From assembly GCA_039029315.1 (NCBI GenBank), contig JBCCGK010000181.1, positions 1 to 13,182 on the forward strand: a stretch of DNA of 13,182 bases. The letters run 5' to 3'. A model generated the notes under the pieces. That model worked only from the letters and a program-made list of their open reading frames with translations. It was not told where the DNA came from and searched no databases. The translations under genes were made by a program, and so were the position numbers. This stretch comes from JBCCCJ01 sp039029315. Its GTDB lineage: Bacteria > Bacteroidota > Bacteroidia > J057. Shown in pieces: positions 6,257 through 13,182 of this stretch. The stretch's first letter is position 1. Each line of letters starts with the position of its first letter.

Positions 6257-8026
6257 ATGCGCAAAAAGATCCTGTTCCTACTCGTTTTTCTGACTCCCAT
6301 ATTGCTCAGCGCCCAGGAAAGCCCGAAAAGCATAGAGCAATTTGTAAAGGAAGTAGACCAAAAAATCTCTCCATTTCTTATGGACTTTTCTATTCCGGGG
6401 GCCGCCATTGCGATCATTGAAAATGGCGACATTGTTCTCCAAAAGGGATATGGCTTTGCCGATGTTGAAAAAGGAATCAGCGTAACGAAGAAAACAGGTT
6501 TTAACATCGCTTCGATCTCAAAAACGATTACCGCCTGGGGAATCATGAAATTGGTAGAAGATGAAAAAATCGACCTGGATGCGCCTGCCGAAAAGTACCT
6601 GAGCAGATGGCAACTGCCCGAATCAGCTTTTGATTCAGAGGAAGTCACCATCAGGAGATTGTTGAGCCACACTGCAGGCTTGTCTTTGCATGGCTATCCT
6701 GGATGGGGACCAAAAGATACATTGCCCACCATTGAGGAATCCCTGAATGGAAAAAACAATGGACCGGGACGAGTCGAAATAATGATAGAGCCTGGAACAA
6801 GATACCAGTACTCCGGGGGAGGATACAGCATTCTTCAACTGATCATTGAAGAGGTGAGCGGGCAGACGTTCGAGGAGTATATGCAGGCTGAGGTCTTGAA
6901 TCCCCTAGGCATGCACAACAGCAGCTTTGCCATAGACGACAAGATCATGGCAGCATCGGCCTCTGAATACGATAATTTAGGGGGAAAAATTGACTTTGAA
7001 CGATTTACTGCTCAAGCTGCGGCAGGCTTACATACGACGATTGAAGACTTTACGCGTTTCGCACTGGCAAGTCTGTATCGAAGCAAAGACCAGACAACAA
7101 TGAATCCGGTCCTATCTGCTAAGGTTGTCCAACAGATGATGGAGCCTGCACCCGCAACAAAGGGAGAATATGGCCTAGGCTATGAATTAAAAACGCGCGA
7201 AACGGAAAAAGGCTTAGGTGGTCATAGTGGTTCCAATGCAGGCTGGCAAGCATTGTTCTGGATAGATCCTGCATCCAATGACGGGTTTATTGTATTCACG
7301 AATGGACGTGCTGGGTGGAATCTTGCCAATCTGGTATTTTGCGAATGTATCAATTGGAAAAACAGGGAATCCCCCTGGAATGATTGCCACATCAGGCCGC
7401 CCATCAGCAGCAAATTGAAACAGCTCATTGATGCAAAGGGAGTAGCGGATCTGAAGGCAAGCTATATGACCTTCAAGCAGGAACAAGCCGATGTATATGA
7501 TTTCTCCGAAAGTCAATTGAACAATCTAGGCTATCATTACCTGGCGAGGGAGGAGTACGAGAAAGCAATCGCCGTCTTCAAGTTGAATATCGATGCGTTT
7601 CCATATGCCTGGAATGCCTACGATAGCTATGGGGAAGCGCTCTTGGTGCAAGGAGCCAGGGAAGATGCCATCGAGAATTACAAGCAGTCCATTCGATTGA
7701 ATCCTGAAAATGAAAACGGCAAGACCATATTGAAGGGGTTGGGGATAGCTATAGATGATCTGATCATGAAAATTCCAATCGAGCAACTGAAGATTCTCGA
7801 GGGCGAATACATAGCGACTTCAGATCCCCAAAAGAAAATTGTTTATGCAGTTGAGAAAGGGGAGTTGGTGCGGAAGTATCAGGACTACTCGACTAGACTT
7901 GTTCCTATTGGCAACAATGAGTTCGTTTATCTTGGCAGGGGAATACACGTTGTGTTTGACACCAGAAATCCTGACGCAATATTTCTGACCACTCCTGATA
8001 ACAGCGAATTCAAGCAGGTAAAATGA
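6257..8026 (+). CDS. Secreted beta-lactamase-fold serine hydrolase with TPRs
   Basis: A 589-residue exported serine hydrolase of the class C beta-lactamase/esterase/D-Ala-D-Ala peptidase superfamily (S12-like). The start at 6257 is preferred because it gives a clean signal peptide, MRKKILFLLVFLTPILLSA, cleaved before Gln20; an upstream TTG (6185) would bury this signal. The catalytic domain is about 25-375: SxxK is SISK (Ser86-Lys89), the second motif is YSG (Tyr185-Gly187), and the third is HSG (323-325) in GGHSGSNAGW. Two TPR-like repeats follow at about 418-485 (LGYHYLAREEYEKAIAVF; YGEALLVQGAREDAIENY; SIRLNPENENG). A beta-rich C-terminal domain (about 508-589, LEGEYIA onward) resembles the lipocalin-like tail often fused to such enzymes. 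Likely substrates are peptidoglycan-type peptides, peptides or esters; drug resistance should not be assumed. It overlaps the next gene by 4 bp. Confidence 0.9.
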   Translation: MRKKILFLLVFLTPILLSAQESPKSIEQFVKEVDQKISPFLMDFSIPGAAIAIIENGDIVLQKGYGFADVEKGISVTKKTGFNIASISKTITAWGIMKLVEDEKIDLDAPAEKYLSRWQLPESAFDSEEVTIRRLLSHTAGLSLHGYPGWGPKDTLPTIEESLNGKNNGPGRVEIMIEPGTRYQYSGGGYSILQLIIEEVSGQTFEEYMQAEVLNPLGMHNSSFAIDDKIMAASASEYDNLGGKIDFERFTAQAAAGLHTTIEDFTRFALASLYRSKDQTTMNPVLSAKVVQQMMEPAPATKGEYGLGYELKTRETEKGLGGHSGSNAGWQALFWIDPASNDGFIVFTNGRAGWNLANLVFCECINWKNRESPWNDCHIRPPISSKLKQLIDAKGVADLKASYMTFKQEQADVYDFSESQLNNLGYHYLAREEYEKAIAVFKLNIDAFPYAWNAYDSYGEALLVQGAREDAIENYKQSIRLNPENENGKTILKGLGIAIDDLIMKIPIEQLKILEGEYIATSDPQKKIVYAVEKGELVRKYQDYSTRLVPIGNNEFVYLGRGIHVVFDTRNPDAIFLTTPDNSEFKQVK

Positions 8027-8598
8027 GCAGAATCCTACTGTTCCTGCTTGTTTTTCTAGCTCCGGGAGTGTTCACCGCCCAGGAACTATCGAGAAGCGGG
8101 TTGTTAATTGACAATGGGTTCAGGCGTGGATACAGCTTCACAGACTCAGAAGGAAGCAGCTACTACCTGCGGGATATCCCTGTTACGATCACCAATGATA
8201 GTACAATTCCGATTTACCTAGAGATAGTGTTCGCTCAGGAATATGATTACCCGGCTGCTTATCGTGATAAAACATTTAACATCATTCCATTACCACAAGC
8301 ATCGGCTTATAGTGAAATACAGAACTATATAGACCGTCCTATTCTTCAAACAACTGTTGAACCTGGAGAAACACTTGTTATTGGAATCGCTACCATATAC
8401 CCCAAGCCACCGGAAGATTCCGGCGTCCTTCCGCATGCACTGTTCGAACAGAACAATGAAGGAACTTCTTCCGCTTGCGATTGGCTCATAGGAGAGAAGT
8501 CAATATCAAATTCGAAGATCGCCCTGGGACTTAAACTTGTGTTTACTGATGGGTGTATGCGCATTCCTTGCGGGCACATTTCTTATCCTGAGCCTTAG
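8023..8598 (+). CDS. Small secreted protein of unknown function
   Basis: A 191-residue exported protein that I do not recognise. Its ATG shares ATGA with the stop of the beta-lactamase-fold gene, so translation is probably coupled and the two products may act together. The signal peptide MSRILLFLLVFLAPGVFTA (Gln20 as +1) is strikingly similar to that of the upstream protein. The mature part is rich in predicted strands: VTITNDSTIPIYLEIVF (54-70) and TTVEPGETLVIGIATIYP (110-127) look like successive strands of an immunoglobulin-like or other beta-sandwich fold. Three cysteines (152, 178, 183) cluster in the last 40 residues. There is no lipobox, membrane anchor or T9SS sorting domain. It ends 42 bp before a strong hairpin. 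The gene is very likely real; its function is unknown. Confidence 0.8.
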   Translation: MSRILLFLLVFLAPGVFTAQELSRSGLLIDNGFRRGYSFTDSEGSSYYLRDIPVTITNDSTIPIYLEIVFAQEYDYPAAYRDKTFNIIPLPQASAYSEIQNYIDRPILQTTVEPGETLVIGIATIYPKPPEDSGVLPHALFEQNNEGTSSACDWLIGEKSISNSKIALGLKLVFTDGCMRIPCGHISYPEP

Positions 8599-8640
8599 AG
8601 ACTGATCCCCACAGACTTCACACAAAGCCAAAAGCATGGA

Positions 8641-8666
8641 GGAAAGCCTCTCGAAAGAGGCTTTCC
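8641..8666. terminator. Bidirectional hairpin between convergent genes
   Basis: GGAAAGCCTCT (8641-8651) and AGAGGCTTTCC (8656-8666) are perfect 11-bp reverse complements around the 4-nt loop CGAA. The hairpin sits between two convergent genes, 42 bp past the plus-strand stop and 85 bp past the minus-strand stop. T-runs after the stem are weak on both strands (GCTTTT a few bases on, reading the minus strand). Position and strength make transcription termination in both directions the natural reading. Confidence 0.75.
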
Positions 8667-8751
8667 CGAGATATAGGAAGGCACGCGGCGATGTTTTATC
8701 CAGTCATTTCCACCCAGGCACGCTATGTTTGTCGGAGAACCATAGTTCTTC

Positions 8752-10944
8752 CTATTCAAGAATAATTTTTTCTGTATGCACGTGTGAACCAGCTTTTATC
8801 CGTACGAAGTATATTCCCTTTGCCAAGTCAGAGAGATTCATCTTGATGTCCGCTTGAGAACTGAGAGCTTGTGTTTGCACAACTCTGCCATAGGTATCGC
8901 TGATTGTTAGTTGTCCCTCATATGCTTCTGCAAATTGCAATCTGAGATTTCCCTGGCTTGGATTGGGAAATATGTTAACGGACAGTTCTGCCTGAGGTTC
9001 TTTATGAGGGATTTGACCCAGTCTTTGCACCACACAAGTATTTGGCAGTGAATATTTTACTACAAGCTTGGGACGATGATCGATATCTGAATGTTCGCTA
9101 GAACTTAAAATCAATGCTCGACTAATCGCCTCGCTCAATAATCTGATTTTAAAGCCATAGGTACTGCTTGGATTGGCATGCATATCTGATACCATCGTAG
9201 TAACGTCAATACTGGTATAGTCCTGGATAGGAAATCCTGTCGAAATAACTTTGGTTCTATCTGCAGCGAGACTCCCAACCTGGTTTGCCCAGGTGACGGT
9301 CATTTCTTCCCATAATCCAGCAGCCCGCTCGACAAAAAAACTATTGTTGCCAACATGTGTGGCGGGATAGGCATAATCGGGATTATAGTAAAGGGAAAGT
9401 TTTGCTTCTGTGATGACTGCATCTTCTGGAATCCGGCTCCAATCAAAATCAAGGAAACTTCTTTGTTGAGAATAGAATAAAAGCCCGAAAGCTCCTGGAA
9501 TCATAATTCCTGTTGCATTGAGACTTTCACTGTCTCCATAGTTTGTGGTCTCCGTGGGAGATGGAATTCCCAAGAAGGGAGCTACTCTATAAACAAGCGC
9601 ATCTTCCGTGTCGCCTAGACCCTGTTGAAATGTGATCAGGTTCTCCGACTGAAAGCCTGCTACCTCACAAAAAGCACCGCTCATCCATAAAGCATTGTTT
9701 CTGGATGCAGATCCGGTTGACACACCCATAAAATTTATGTTTGGGTTGGAAAAGTAAGGAATTCGAGTTTTGGGAGCGTCCTTATTACCAGCGCCATTAG
9801 GGGCCTGAGATAAGGTACGGCCCATGACGGTTACATAGGTTGAACCAGCGACCGAAAATTCCTTTCCATACTGGCAAGGACCATAATTTGGATGATCTGT
9901 CGTATGTCGGCCGCCCAGCAGATGACCGAATTCATGCGCAAAGATCAAACTCCCATCTCCAAACACAAGGGTACCCATCGCAGCGGCAGCTGCCTGTGTG
10001 TTGGGGCCAATGGCGGCAGCATGTCCGGAGGTCCCATCAACCAGATACAGCAAAACATCTGCCTGAAATTCATTTCTCCTGGCCTGATACCATGGATCAG
10101 TTGCGACCTCACACGCAATTTCAAGTGTGCTGGTTTGGGGAGGAGGACTATCGTCCTGGTAAACAGAATACGTAATATATTTATTGGTAATTCCACTGTT
10201 GAGCAGTGATACTTGCAACCCATTGACTGCACTTTGGATGCGACTGGCTTCCTCTGCTGCCCCAATACCACTAAAATATGTGCTGGCATCAGGAGCAATG
10301 AAGAACAATACATGGATGACATCACACTCAGTGGGACACGTTCCTGATTGTGTACAATAGGTTGCGGTAGTATTATGCTGACAACTCATCGCTTCTATAG
10401 ATCCTTGAGACAAATCCGATTCATGGTCCTCTTGGATAGAGTTGGTTTGATGTTCTGCCTCATGGGAGTCAGCATCCGATTTTTCCGCTGTCCGTACCAA
10501 AAAACCCAGACGCTCATCATGAGATACCAATGAATAGCGCCGAGCTCCCATGGTAATATATCCTCCCCATCCCAAGGCATTGAAGGAGATAGATATCCGT
10601 CCATACTCCTGTCCCATTGTATAACCAGACCAGGTAAAATGTTTTCTTCTCATCTGGAAACCGGGATGTTCCCGTTCAAAAACCAAGGGTTCTTCCCCAA
10701 AGTCAGGGAGTTGAATGGAAAGGGTCGTGCGGTACTGCAAATCAGCCCTGTCTAATTCAATAGGCCAGACCGCAGAAGCTTCCAATATCTTTGACATGCT
10801 CTCTTCCTGAGCCTTCATATCGGAGGAGACTTCCGTGTCGAGAAAGGAAAAGCCATGCGAACTCTTTTCTTCAATATCCTGAGCAAACAAAAAATTAGAA
10901 AACAGTCCGACGAGTAGACACAAACAGTTTCGTATGTTCATCAT
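8752..10944 (-). CDS. Secreted metzincin metalloprotease with DNRLRE and T9SS sorting domains
   Basis: A 730-residue secreted zinc endopeptidase of the reprolysin-like (M12B-type) metzincins. Signal peptide: about 1-21, cleaved before Gln22 (FLFA/QDIEE). A propeptide-like region spans about 50-145 (GYTMGQEYGRISISFNALGWGG, 107-128). The catalytic domain is about 205-435: the zinc site HEFGHLLGGRH has ligands His337, His341 and His347 with catalytic Glu338; Met374 in VTVMGR is the probable Met-turn; RIPYFSNPNINFMGV (394-408) is typical of the family. Residues about 440-632 form a DNRLRE-type beta-sandwich (LSLYYNP, WEEMTVTWANQ, IDVTTMV, PKLVVKY). A T9SS type A sorting domain occupies about 655-730 (VNIFPNPSQGNLRLQF to KGIYFVRIKAG, TEKIILE), so it crosses the outer membrane by the type IX system and is released or attached there. 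The start is one of two tandem ATGs (10944 or 10941). It is transcribed alone. Confidence 0.93.
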   Translation of the reverse strand: MMNIRNCLCLLVGLFSNFLFAQDIEEKSSHGFSFLDTEVSSDMKAQEESMSKILEASAVWPIELDRADLQYRTTLSIQLPDFGEEPLVFEREHPGFQMRRKHFTWSGYTMGQEYGRISISFNALGWGGYITMGARRYSLVSHDERLGFLVRTAEKSDADSHEAEHQTNSIQEDHESDLSQGSIEAMSCQHNTTATYCTQSGTCPTECDVIHVLFFIAPDASTYFSGIGAAEEASRIQSAVNGLQVSLLNSGITNKYITYSVYQDDSPPPQTSTLEIACEVATDPWYQARRNEFQADVLLYLVDGTSGHAAAIGPNTQAAAAAMGTLVFGDGSLIFAHEFGHLLGGRHTTDHPNYGPCQYGKEFSVAGSTYVTVMGRTLSQAPNGAGNKDAPKTRIPYFSNPNINFMGVSTGSASRNNALWMSGAFCEVAGFQSENLITFQQGLGDTEDALVYRVAPFLGIPSPTETTNYGDSESLNATGIMIPGAFGLLFYSQQRSFLDFDWSRIPEDAVITEAKLSLYYNPDYAYPATHVGNNSFFVERAAGLWEEMTVTWANQVGSLAADRTKVISTGFPIQDYTSIDVTTMVSDMHANPSSTYGFKIRLLSEAISRALILSSSEHSDIDHRPKLVVKYSLPNTCVVQRLGQIPHKEPQAELSVNIFPNPSQGNLRLQFAEAYEGQLTISDTYGRVVQTQALSSQADIKMNLSDLAKGIYFVRIKAGSHVHTEKIILE

Positions 10945-11261
10945 AAGGTTGTTTTAGGTGACAGATTGTCCTGTCTGACATGAAACTGATTATGTATTGA
11001 AGGATCAAGTGGCATTACGTGAGCAATTCCTCTTGCTGGATGAAAGGTAGTCATGAACTATTGAGTGGAGAATGCTTGGGTTATGAAAGGCTGAGATCTT
11101 TGTAATCCTGTCGATGAGACTATAGTCAAATTAGGTTCTTTGGAGGCTCTAGGTAGTCGGTCTTTCCATTTTCATGGTCATCCCTTCCCTCCCCTTCCTA
11201 TCGAAATGCGATGGTCCCGAAAAATCATTGATCCAGATACGGGACTTGAAATTATTGGCTA
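10945..11261. other. Intergenic region between protease and orphan gene
   Basis: This stretch separates the minus-strand protease from the plus-strand orphan gene and must hold the protease promoter, though no clean TAnnTTTG is seen on the minus strand. A short interrupted repeat, GACAG/CTGTC (about 10962-10977), lies just upstream of the protease start. The second half is open in one plus frame and may be the tail of a lost gene (see 11095-11265). Confidence 0.4.
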
Positions 11262-11265
11262 TTGA
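11095..11265 (+). pseudogene. Possible C-terminal remnant of a lost gene
   Basis: A plus-strand frame is open for 56 codons with a protein-like end, RWSRKIIDPDTGLEIIGY followed by TGA. It has no ATG near its beginning; the only Met is 20 residues from the end, and stops precede it in frame (11062-11064, 11092-11094). Its TGA shares bases with a TTG codon at 11262 that could start the next gene, so the two overlap as TTGA, the way coupled operon genes do. This could be what is left of a deleted partner gene, or chance. I recognise no family. Confidence 0.25.
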
Positions 11266-11294
11266 ATCCAATTATTAATTCCTATCTTTCATTC

Positions 11295-11819
11295 ATGATC
11301 AAACCTGAATCATATCTCAGTCTATTTAAAAGTATCGGTTTACGACCTTTTATCTTTCCAAATGATATCAAAACCTGGAAGATCCACACCAATCAGATTG
11401 ATGCTTTACAACAACTCTTTGGCCCTCCAATTAAACAAGAATTGCCAAATCATGGGGTAAAAGCACTCCTCTCGACGAAGGCTCAATTAACACTCATTCC
11501 ATCGAATTTCGACTCTGGCCTTTTGATTACTTCCAAGGCAAATGCTGATTATTTGATTCCGCGATTGCGTACGTACGGATTTTCTGAAGAATTATTTTAT
11601 TGGTTTCTTGCTATAGACAAAGAAGAAACCCTTGCCATATTAGATAAACAAGAGCATCATCGCGTTCCTACAACATTAGAAGGGAAACTTTTTCTGCTGC
11701 ACCCATCAAAAAGTATCCTCTTTTGTATGGAGAGTTTAACAGCCATTTGGTTCAGGAACGAAAAAGAATTTCAATTGTATTCAGATTGGTTTCTTGATTT
11801 TGTAGCGGCTTCTTTTTGA
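11295..11819 (+). CDS. Hypothetical protein, unrecognised
   Basis: A 174-residue protein from the ATG at 11295; a TTG at 11262 would add 11 residues (185 in total). I do not recognise it. It has no signal peptide, no clear membrane helix and only one cysteine. It opens MIKPESYLSLFKSIGLRPFIF and contains several strand-like segments (GVKALLSTKAQLTLIPSNF; GLLITSKANADYLIPRL) and a late LFLLHPSKSILFCMESL stretch ending in an aromatic acidic helix (WFRNEKEFQLYSDWFLDFV). Mixed alpha/beta composition suggests a soluble cytosolic protein. Length and composition are compatible with a small accessory or immunity-type protein, particularly as a possible gene remnant lies directly upstream, but this is speculation. 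Codons look rather AT-rich, like the other local genes. Confidence 0.6.
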   Translation: MIKPESYLSLFKSIGLRPFIFPNDIKTWKIHTNQIDALQQLFGPPIKQELPNHGVKALLSTKAQLTLIPSNFDSGLLITSKANADYLIPRLRTYGFSEELFYWFLAIDKEETLAILDKQEHHRVPTTLEGKLFLLHPSKSILFCMESLTAIWFRNEKEFQLYSDWFLDFVAASF

Positions 11820-12087
11820 GTGGATGGCCCTAAGGTGGTCATACGCAATATGAAGAATGGAGCAGGCCGCAATGAACATTCGCACACCGCGCCATACTTC
11901 GCTTCGCTCGTACGGCTGGTCCCAAACCTCAATGGACATTATTCCCACCCTCATCGATTGCAGTAAGGTCGCTTGAACCTCCCAGTTTAGACTAAATTAC
12001 ATTCCGATTTACATTAATTTACATCTGTTCATTCAATTCTCATTGATTCCAACATACTTTTATCGGAGCAATTAAAAAGTATGTATC
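11820..12087. other. Intergenic region with short repeats
   Basis: No gene is seen. An imperfect hairpin pairs GCCATAC (11891-11897) with GTACGGC (11910-11916) around a loop containing the tandem TTCGCTTCGCT. AATGAACATT (11871-11880) recurs as AATGGACATT (11931-11940), 60 bp apart. The AT-rich end contains three TTACAT copies and TACTTTTA (12055-12062), a 7-of-8 match to the TAnnTTTG promoter element, 26 bp before the lipoprotein start. Confidence 0.45.
11997..12024 (+). promoter_or_regulatory. Three phased TTACAT direct repeats
   Basis: TTACAT occurs at 11997-12002, 12009-12014 and 12019-12024, start spacings of 12 and 10 bp, so all copies face nearly the same side of the helix. They lie 64-91 bp before the lipoprotein start, about where an activator would bind relative to the candidate -7 element at 12055. 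The AT-rich background makes chance possible. Confidence 0.25.
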
Positions 12088-12996
12088 ATGAACAAAATAG
12101 TCTTTCAAGCACTGATTCTGGTATCCCTGTTTTCACTGATCTCCTGCTCGCAGAACTACAATTCTGTGAAGAGTGAAGACCTAAAAGTATCCAATCAAGA
12201 AACAAAAACAACAGAGAAAGAAGCACACAGATATGGGGGCTGGTATTGCCCGGATAATCTGGGTGGCTTTCCCGCGGTGGATATCGCCAACTGGCATACC
12301 GTACCCGTTGTCAATGGACGGATGCCGACCAAAGAAGAAACCCAAAATGGAACTTCATTGATTTTTGTCGATTCAGACCAATATCCTGATGCAAAGCCAC
12401 TGGATCTGACCATGCCCAAATTGGCAAGTATCTATAATCGCAATACGAGAAGAGATGAGCTGATCATTGTTATACAGGCCGTCAATGTTGACAATGACTC
12501 CATTGTTGGCTTCAGATATTTGAACGGTGGGAATGGCAGTGCTAGATTAGATGAGGTCCAGTTTTTGACGGATGAGGATGTAGACATCAAGCCCAATTCC
12601 CGATTTGTTGCCCATTCCATACGCATCAAGGCCTCTGAAGATGCAATCTGGGACATCATGACTCAATCTGAACATGTCCAGGATCTTGAGCCTGTATTCA
12701 ATCAGGACAATTCACTAACCAAATACTGGAGATCCAACTCCAACATCAACTATCACTACGCCAACTCCGGGATGTTAACCAGTGACTTCGCGGACAAAAT
12801 TTTTGGCAATTATTATGTTCAAAATGATTATAACCGTTTAGGCTACACTGAGAAATTCCTTATCTCAGAAGATCCACAAAGCAAGACCTCTGAATTGATA
12901 CTCGTCTGTGGGCCATTTGGAGACGACTTTGACAGGCAAAAAGATGCTTTGCTCCACTGGGCACAAAAGGTGAAAGAGCTGAGTGAAAAAGGATAA
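12088..12996 (+). CDS. Lipoprotein with probable SRPBCC (START-like) domain
   Basis: A 302-residue exported lipoprotein. Residues 1-20 form a lipoprotein signal (MNK, hydrophobic stretch, lipobox LISC) with Cys20 as the lipidated mature N-terminus. A polar linker to about residue 48 is followed by a first domain (about 48-165) with RYGGWYCPDNLGGFPAVDI and a strand-rich region (RRDELIIVIQAVNVDNDSIVGFRY) that I do not recognise. The C-terminal part (about 170-300) has the layout of an SRPBCC/START-like ligand-binding domain: strand and helix in VAHSIRIKASEDAIWDIMTQSEH (174-196), long curved strands, and a final long helix DRQKDALLHWAQKVKEL. Such domains bind hydrophobic ligands in a helix-covered groove and are usually cytosolic, so an outer-membrane or periplasmic version is less common. 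Domain assignment is moderate confidence. Confidence 0.75.
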   Translation: MNKIVFQALILVSLFSLISCSQNYNSVKSEDLKVSNQETKTTEKEAHRYGGWYCPDNLGGFPAVDIANWHTVPVVNGRMPTKEETQNGTSLIFVDSDQYPDAKPLDLTMPKLASIYNRNTRRDELIIVIQAVNVDNDSIVGFRYLNGGNGSARLDEVQFLTDEDVDIKPNSRFVAHSIRIKASEDAIWDIMTQSEHVQDLEPVFNQDNSLTKYWRSNSNINYHYANSGMLTSDFADKIFGNYYVQNDYNRLGYTEKFLISEDPQSKTSELILVCGPFGDDFDRQKDALLHWAQKVKELSEKG

Positions 12997-13072
12997 TGTT
13001 GGTGGGTAAACAATCTCCTTAGTTTGACTTTGGCCAAAATGGGGATTCAAATTTCTTTACCATACACTTTTA

Positions 13073-13112
13073 CCAGTTTAGGCGAGCTGGCCCCCAAAAT
13101 TCGGTAAACTGG
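13073..13112. repeat. Inverted repeat near window end
   Basis: CCAGTTTA (13073-13080) and TAAACTGG (13105-13112) are perfect 8-bp reverse complements with a 24-bp spacer. The spacer holds CCCCCAAAATT (13091-13101), which echoes GGCCAAAATGG at 13032-13042 and the AATTTTGG that begins the next repeat. This belongs to a repeat-dense noncoding tail. Confidence 0.4.
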
Positions 13113-13138
13113 GGTGGATTTGTGAGTTGGGCTTAGAA

Positions 13139-13180
13139 TTTTGGCGGTTTTTACGCAACTTTTTGCCGCCAAAAAGTTGC
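13139..13180. repeat. Two mutually exclusive inverted repeats
   Basis: TTTTGGCGG (13139-13147) pairs perfectly with CCGCCAAAA (13166-13174). GCAACTTTTT (13155-13164) pairs perfectly with AAAAAGTTGC (13171-13180) around GCCGCC. The two share bases 13171-13174, so in RNA or single-stranded DNA only one can form fully. The lipoprotein stop is about 140 bp upstream. It may be a terminator, part of a dispersed repeat, or the edge of an element continuing past the window. Confidence 0.45.
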
Positions 13181-13182
13181 AA

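Noticed and set aside
6257..7400. Antibiotic-resistance beta-lactamase
   Set aside because: The SISK, YSG and HSG motifs and the TPR fusion fit the broad esterase/peptidase-like branch of the superfamily; nothing points to drug hydrolysis.
8636..8857. 73-codon plus-strand reading frame
   Set aside because: It runs through the perfect terminator hairpin and the end of the protease gene on the other strand; its sequence is a shadow of these.
9840..10325. Several 100-126-codon frames on both strands
   Set aside because: All overlap the catalytic region of the protease, which has unmistakable motifs in its own frame; these are alternative-frame shadows.
1..13182. CRISPR array, tRNA, rRNA or complete insertion sequence
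   Set aside because: No regularly spaced repeats, no cloverleaf or rRNA signature sequences, and no transposase were recognised on reading both strands.

Overview
The window looks like a chromosomal piece from a Bacteroidota (Bacteroidetes) bacterium, probably an environmental Saprospiria- or Cytophagia/Flavobacteriia-like lineage. Supporting signs are: a metalloprotease ending in a type IX secretion (T9SS) C-terminal sorting domain; four predicted signal peptidase I substrates that all have Gln at the +1 position (the Bacteroidetes 'Q-rule'); a Crp/Fnr regulator of the Bacteroidetes type; A-rich translation start regions with few Shine-Dalgarno sequences; and sequences resembling the TAnnTTTG -7 element. 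The genus cannot be fixed from the sequence alone. I support twelve protein-coding genes and no tRNA, rRNA, CRISPR array or intact insertion sequence.

Layout. (1) 249-2270: a secreted alpha/beta hydrolase, then an ECF sigma factor overlapping by 11 bp a four-helix membrane protein that is probably its anti-sigma factor. (2) 2271-2750: a gene-free stretch with a GC-richer tract of unknown origin, then a roughly 150-bp imperfect inverted repeat ending just before the next gene. (3) 2751-5518: a Crp/Fnr-type regulator, a quinone-oxidoreductase-like NAD(P)H dehydrogenase preceded by a 9-bp-arm palindrome, and a Gfo/Idh/MocA-fold protein whose catalytic lysine motif is altered (EKP to EPP). (4) 5666-6028: a small conserved-looking protein of unknown function. 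(5) 6257-8598: a secreted beta-lactamase-fold serine hydrolase with TPRs, translationally coupled (ATGA overlap) to a small secreted protein of unknown function. (6) 8641-8666: a strong hairpin between convergent genes, then on the minus strand a 730-residue secreted metzincin protease with DNRLRE-type and T9SS sorting domains. (7) 10945-12087: mostly noncoding sequence with an open-frame tail that may be a gene remnant, and an unrecognised 174-185-residue protein. (8) 12088-12996: a lipoprotein with a probable SRPBCC (START-like) domain, then a repeat-rich end of the window with two competing perfect inverted repeats.

How the genes fit together. The sigma/membrane-protein pair is a self-contained cell-surface signalling unit, and the secreted hydrolase may belong to its output. 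The Crp/Fnr regulator sits directly upstream of the palindrome at the dehydrogenase promoter, so local regulation of the two redox-fold genes is plausible but inferred. The remainder is mostly envelope and secreted functions: hydrolase, beta-lactamase/TPR protein, protease, lipoprotein. I see no clear defence island or phage. The least explained items are the altered Gfo/Idh protein, the inverted-repeat element, the gene remnant before the orphan at 11295, and the terminal repeats.
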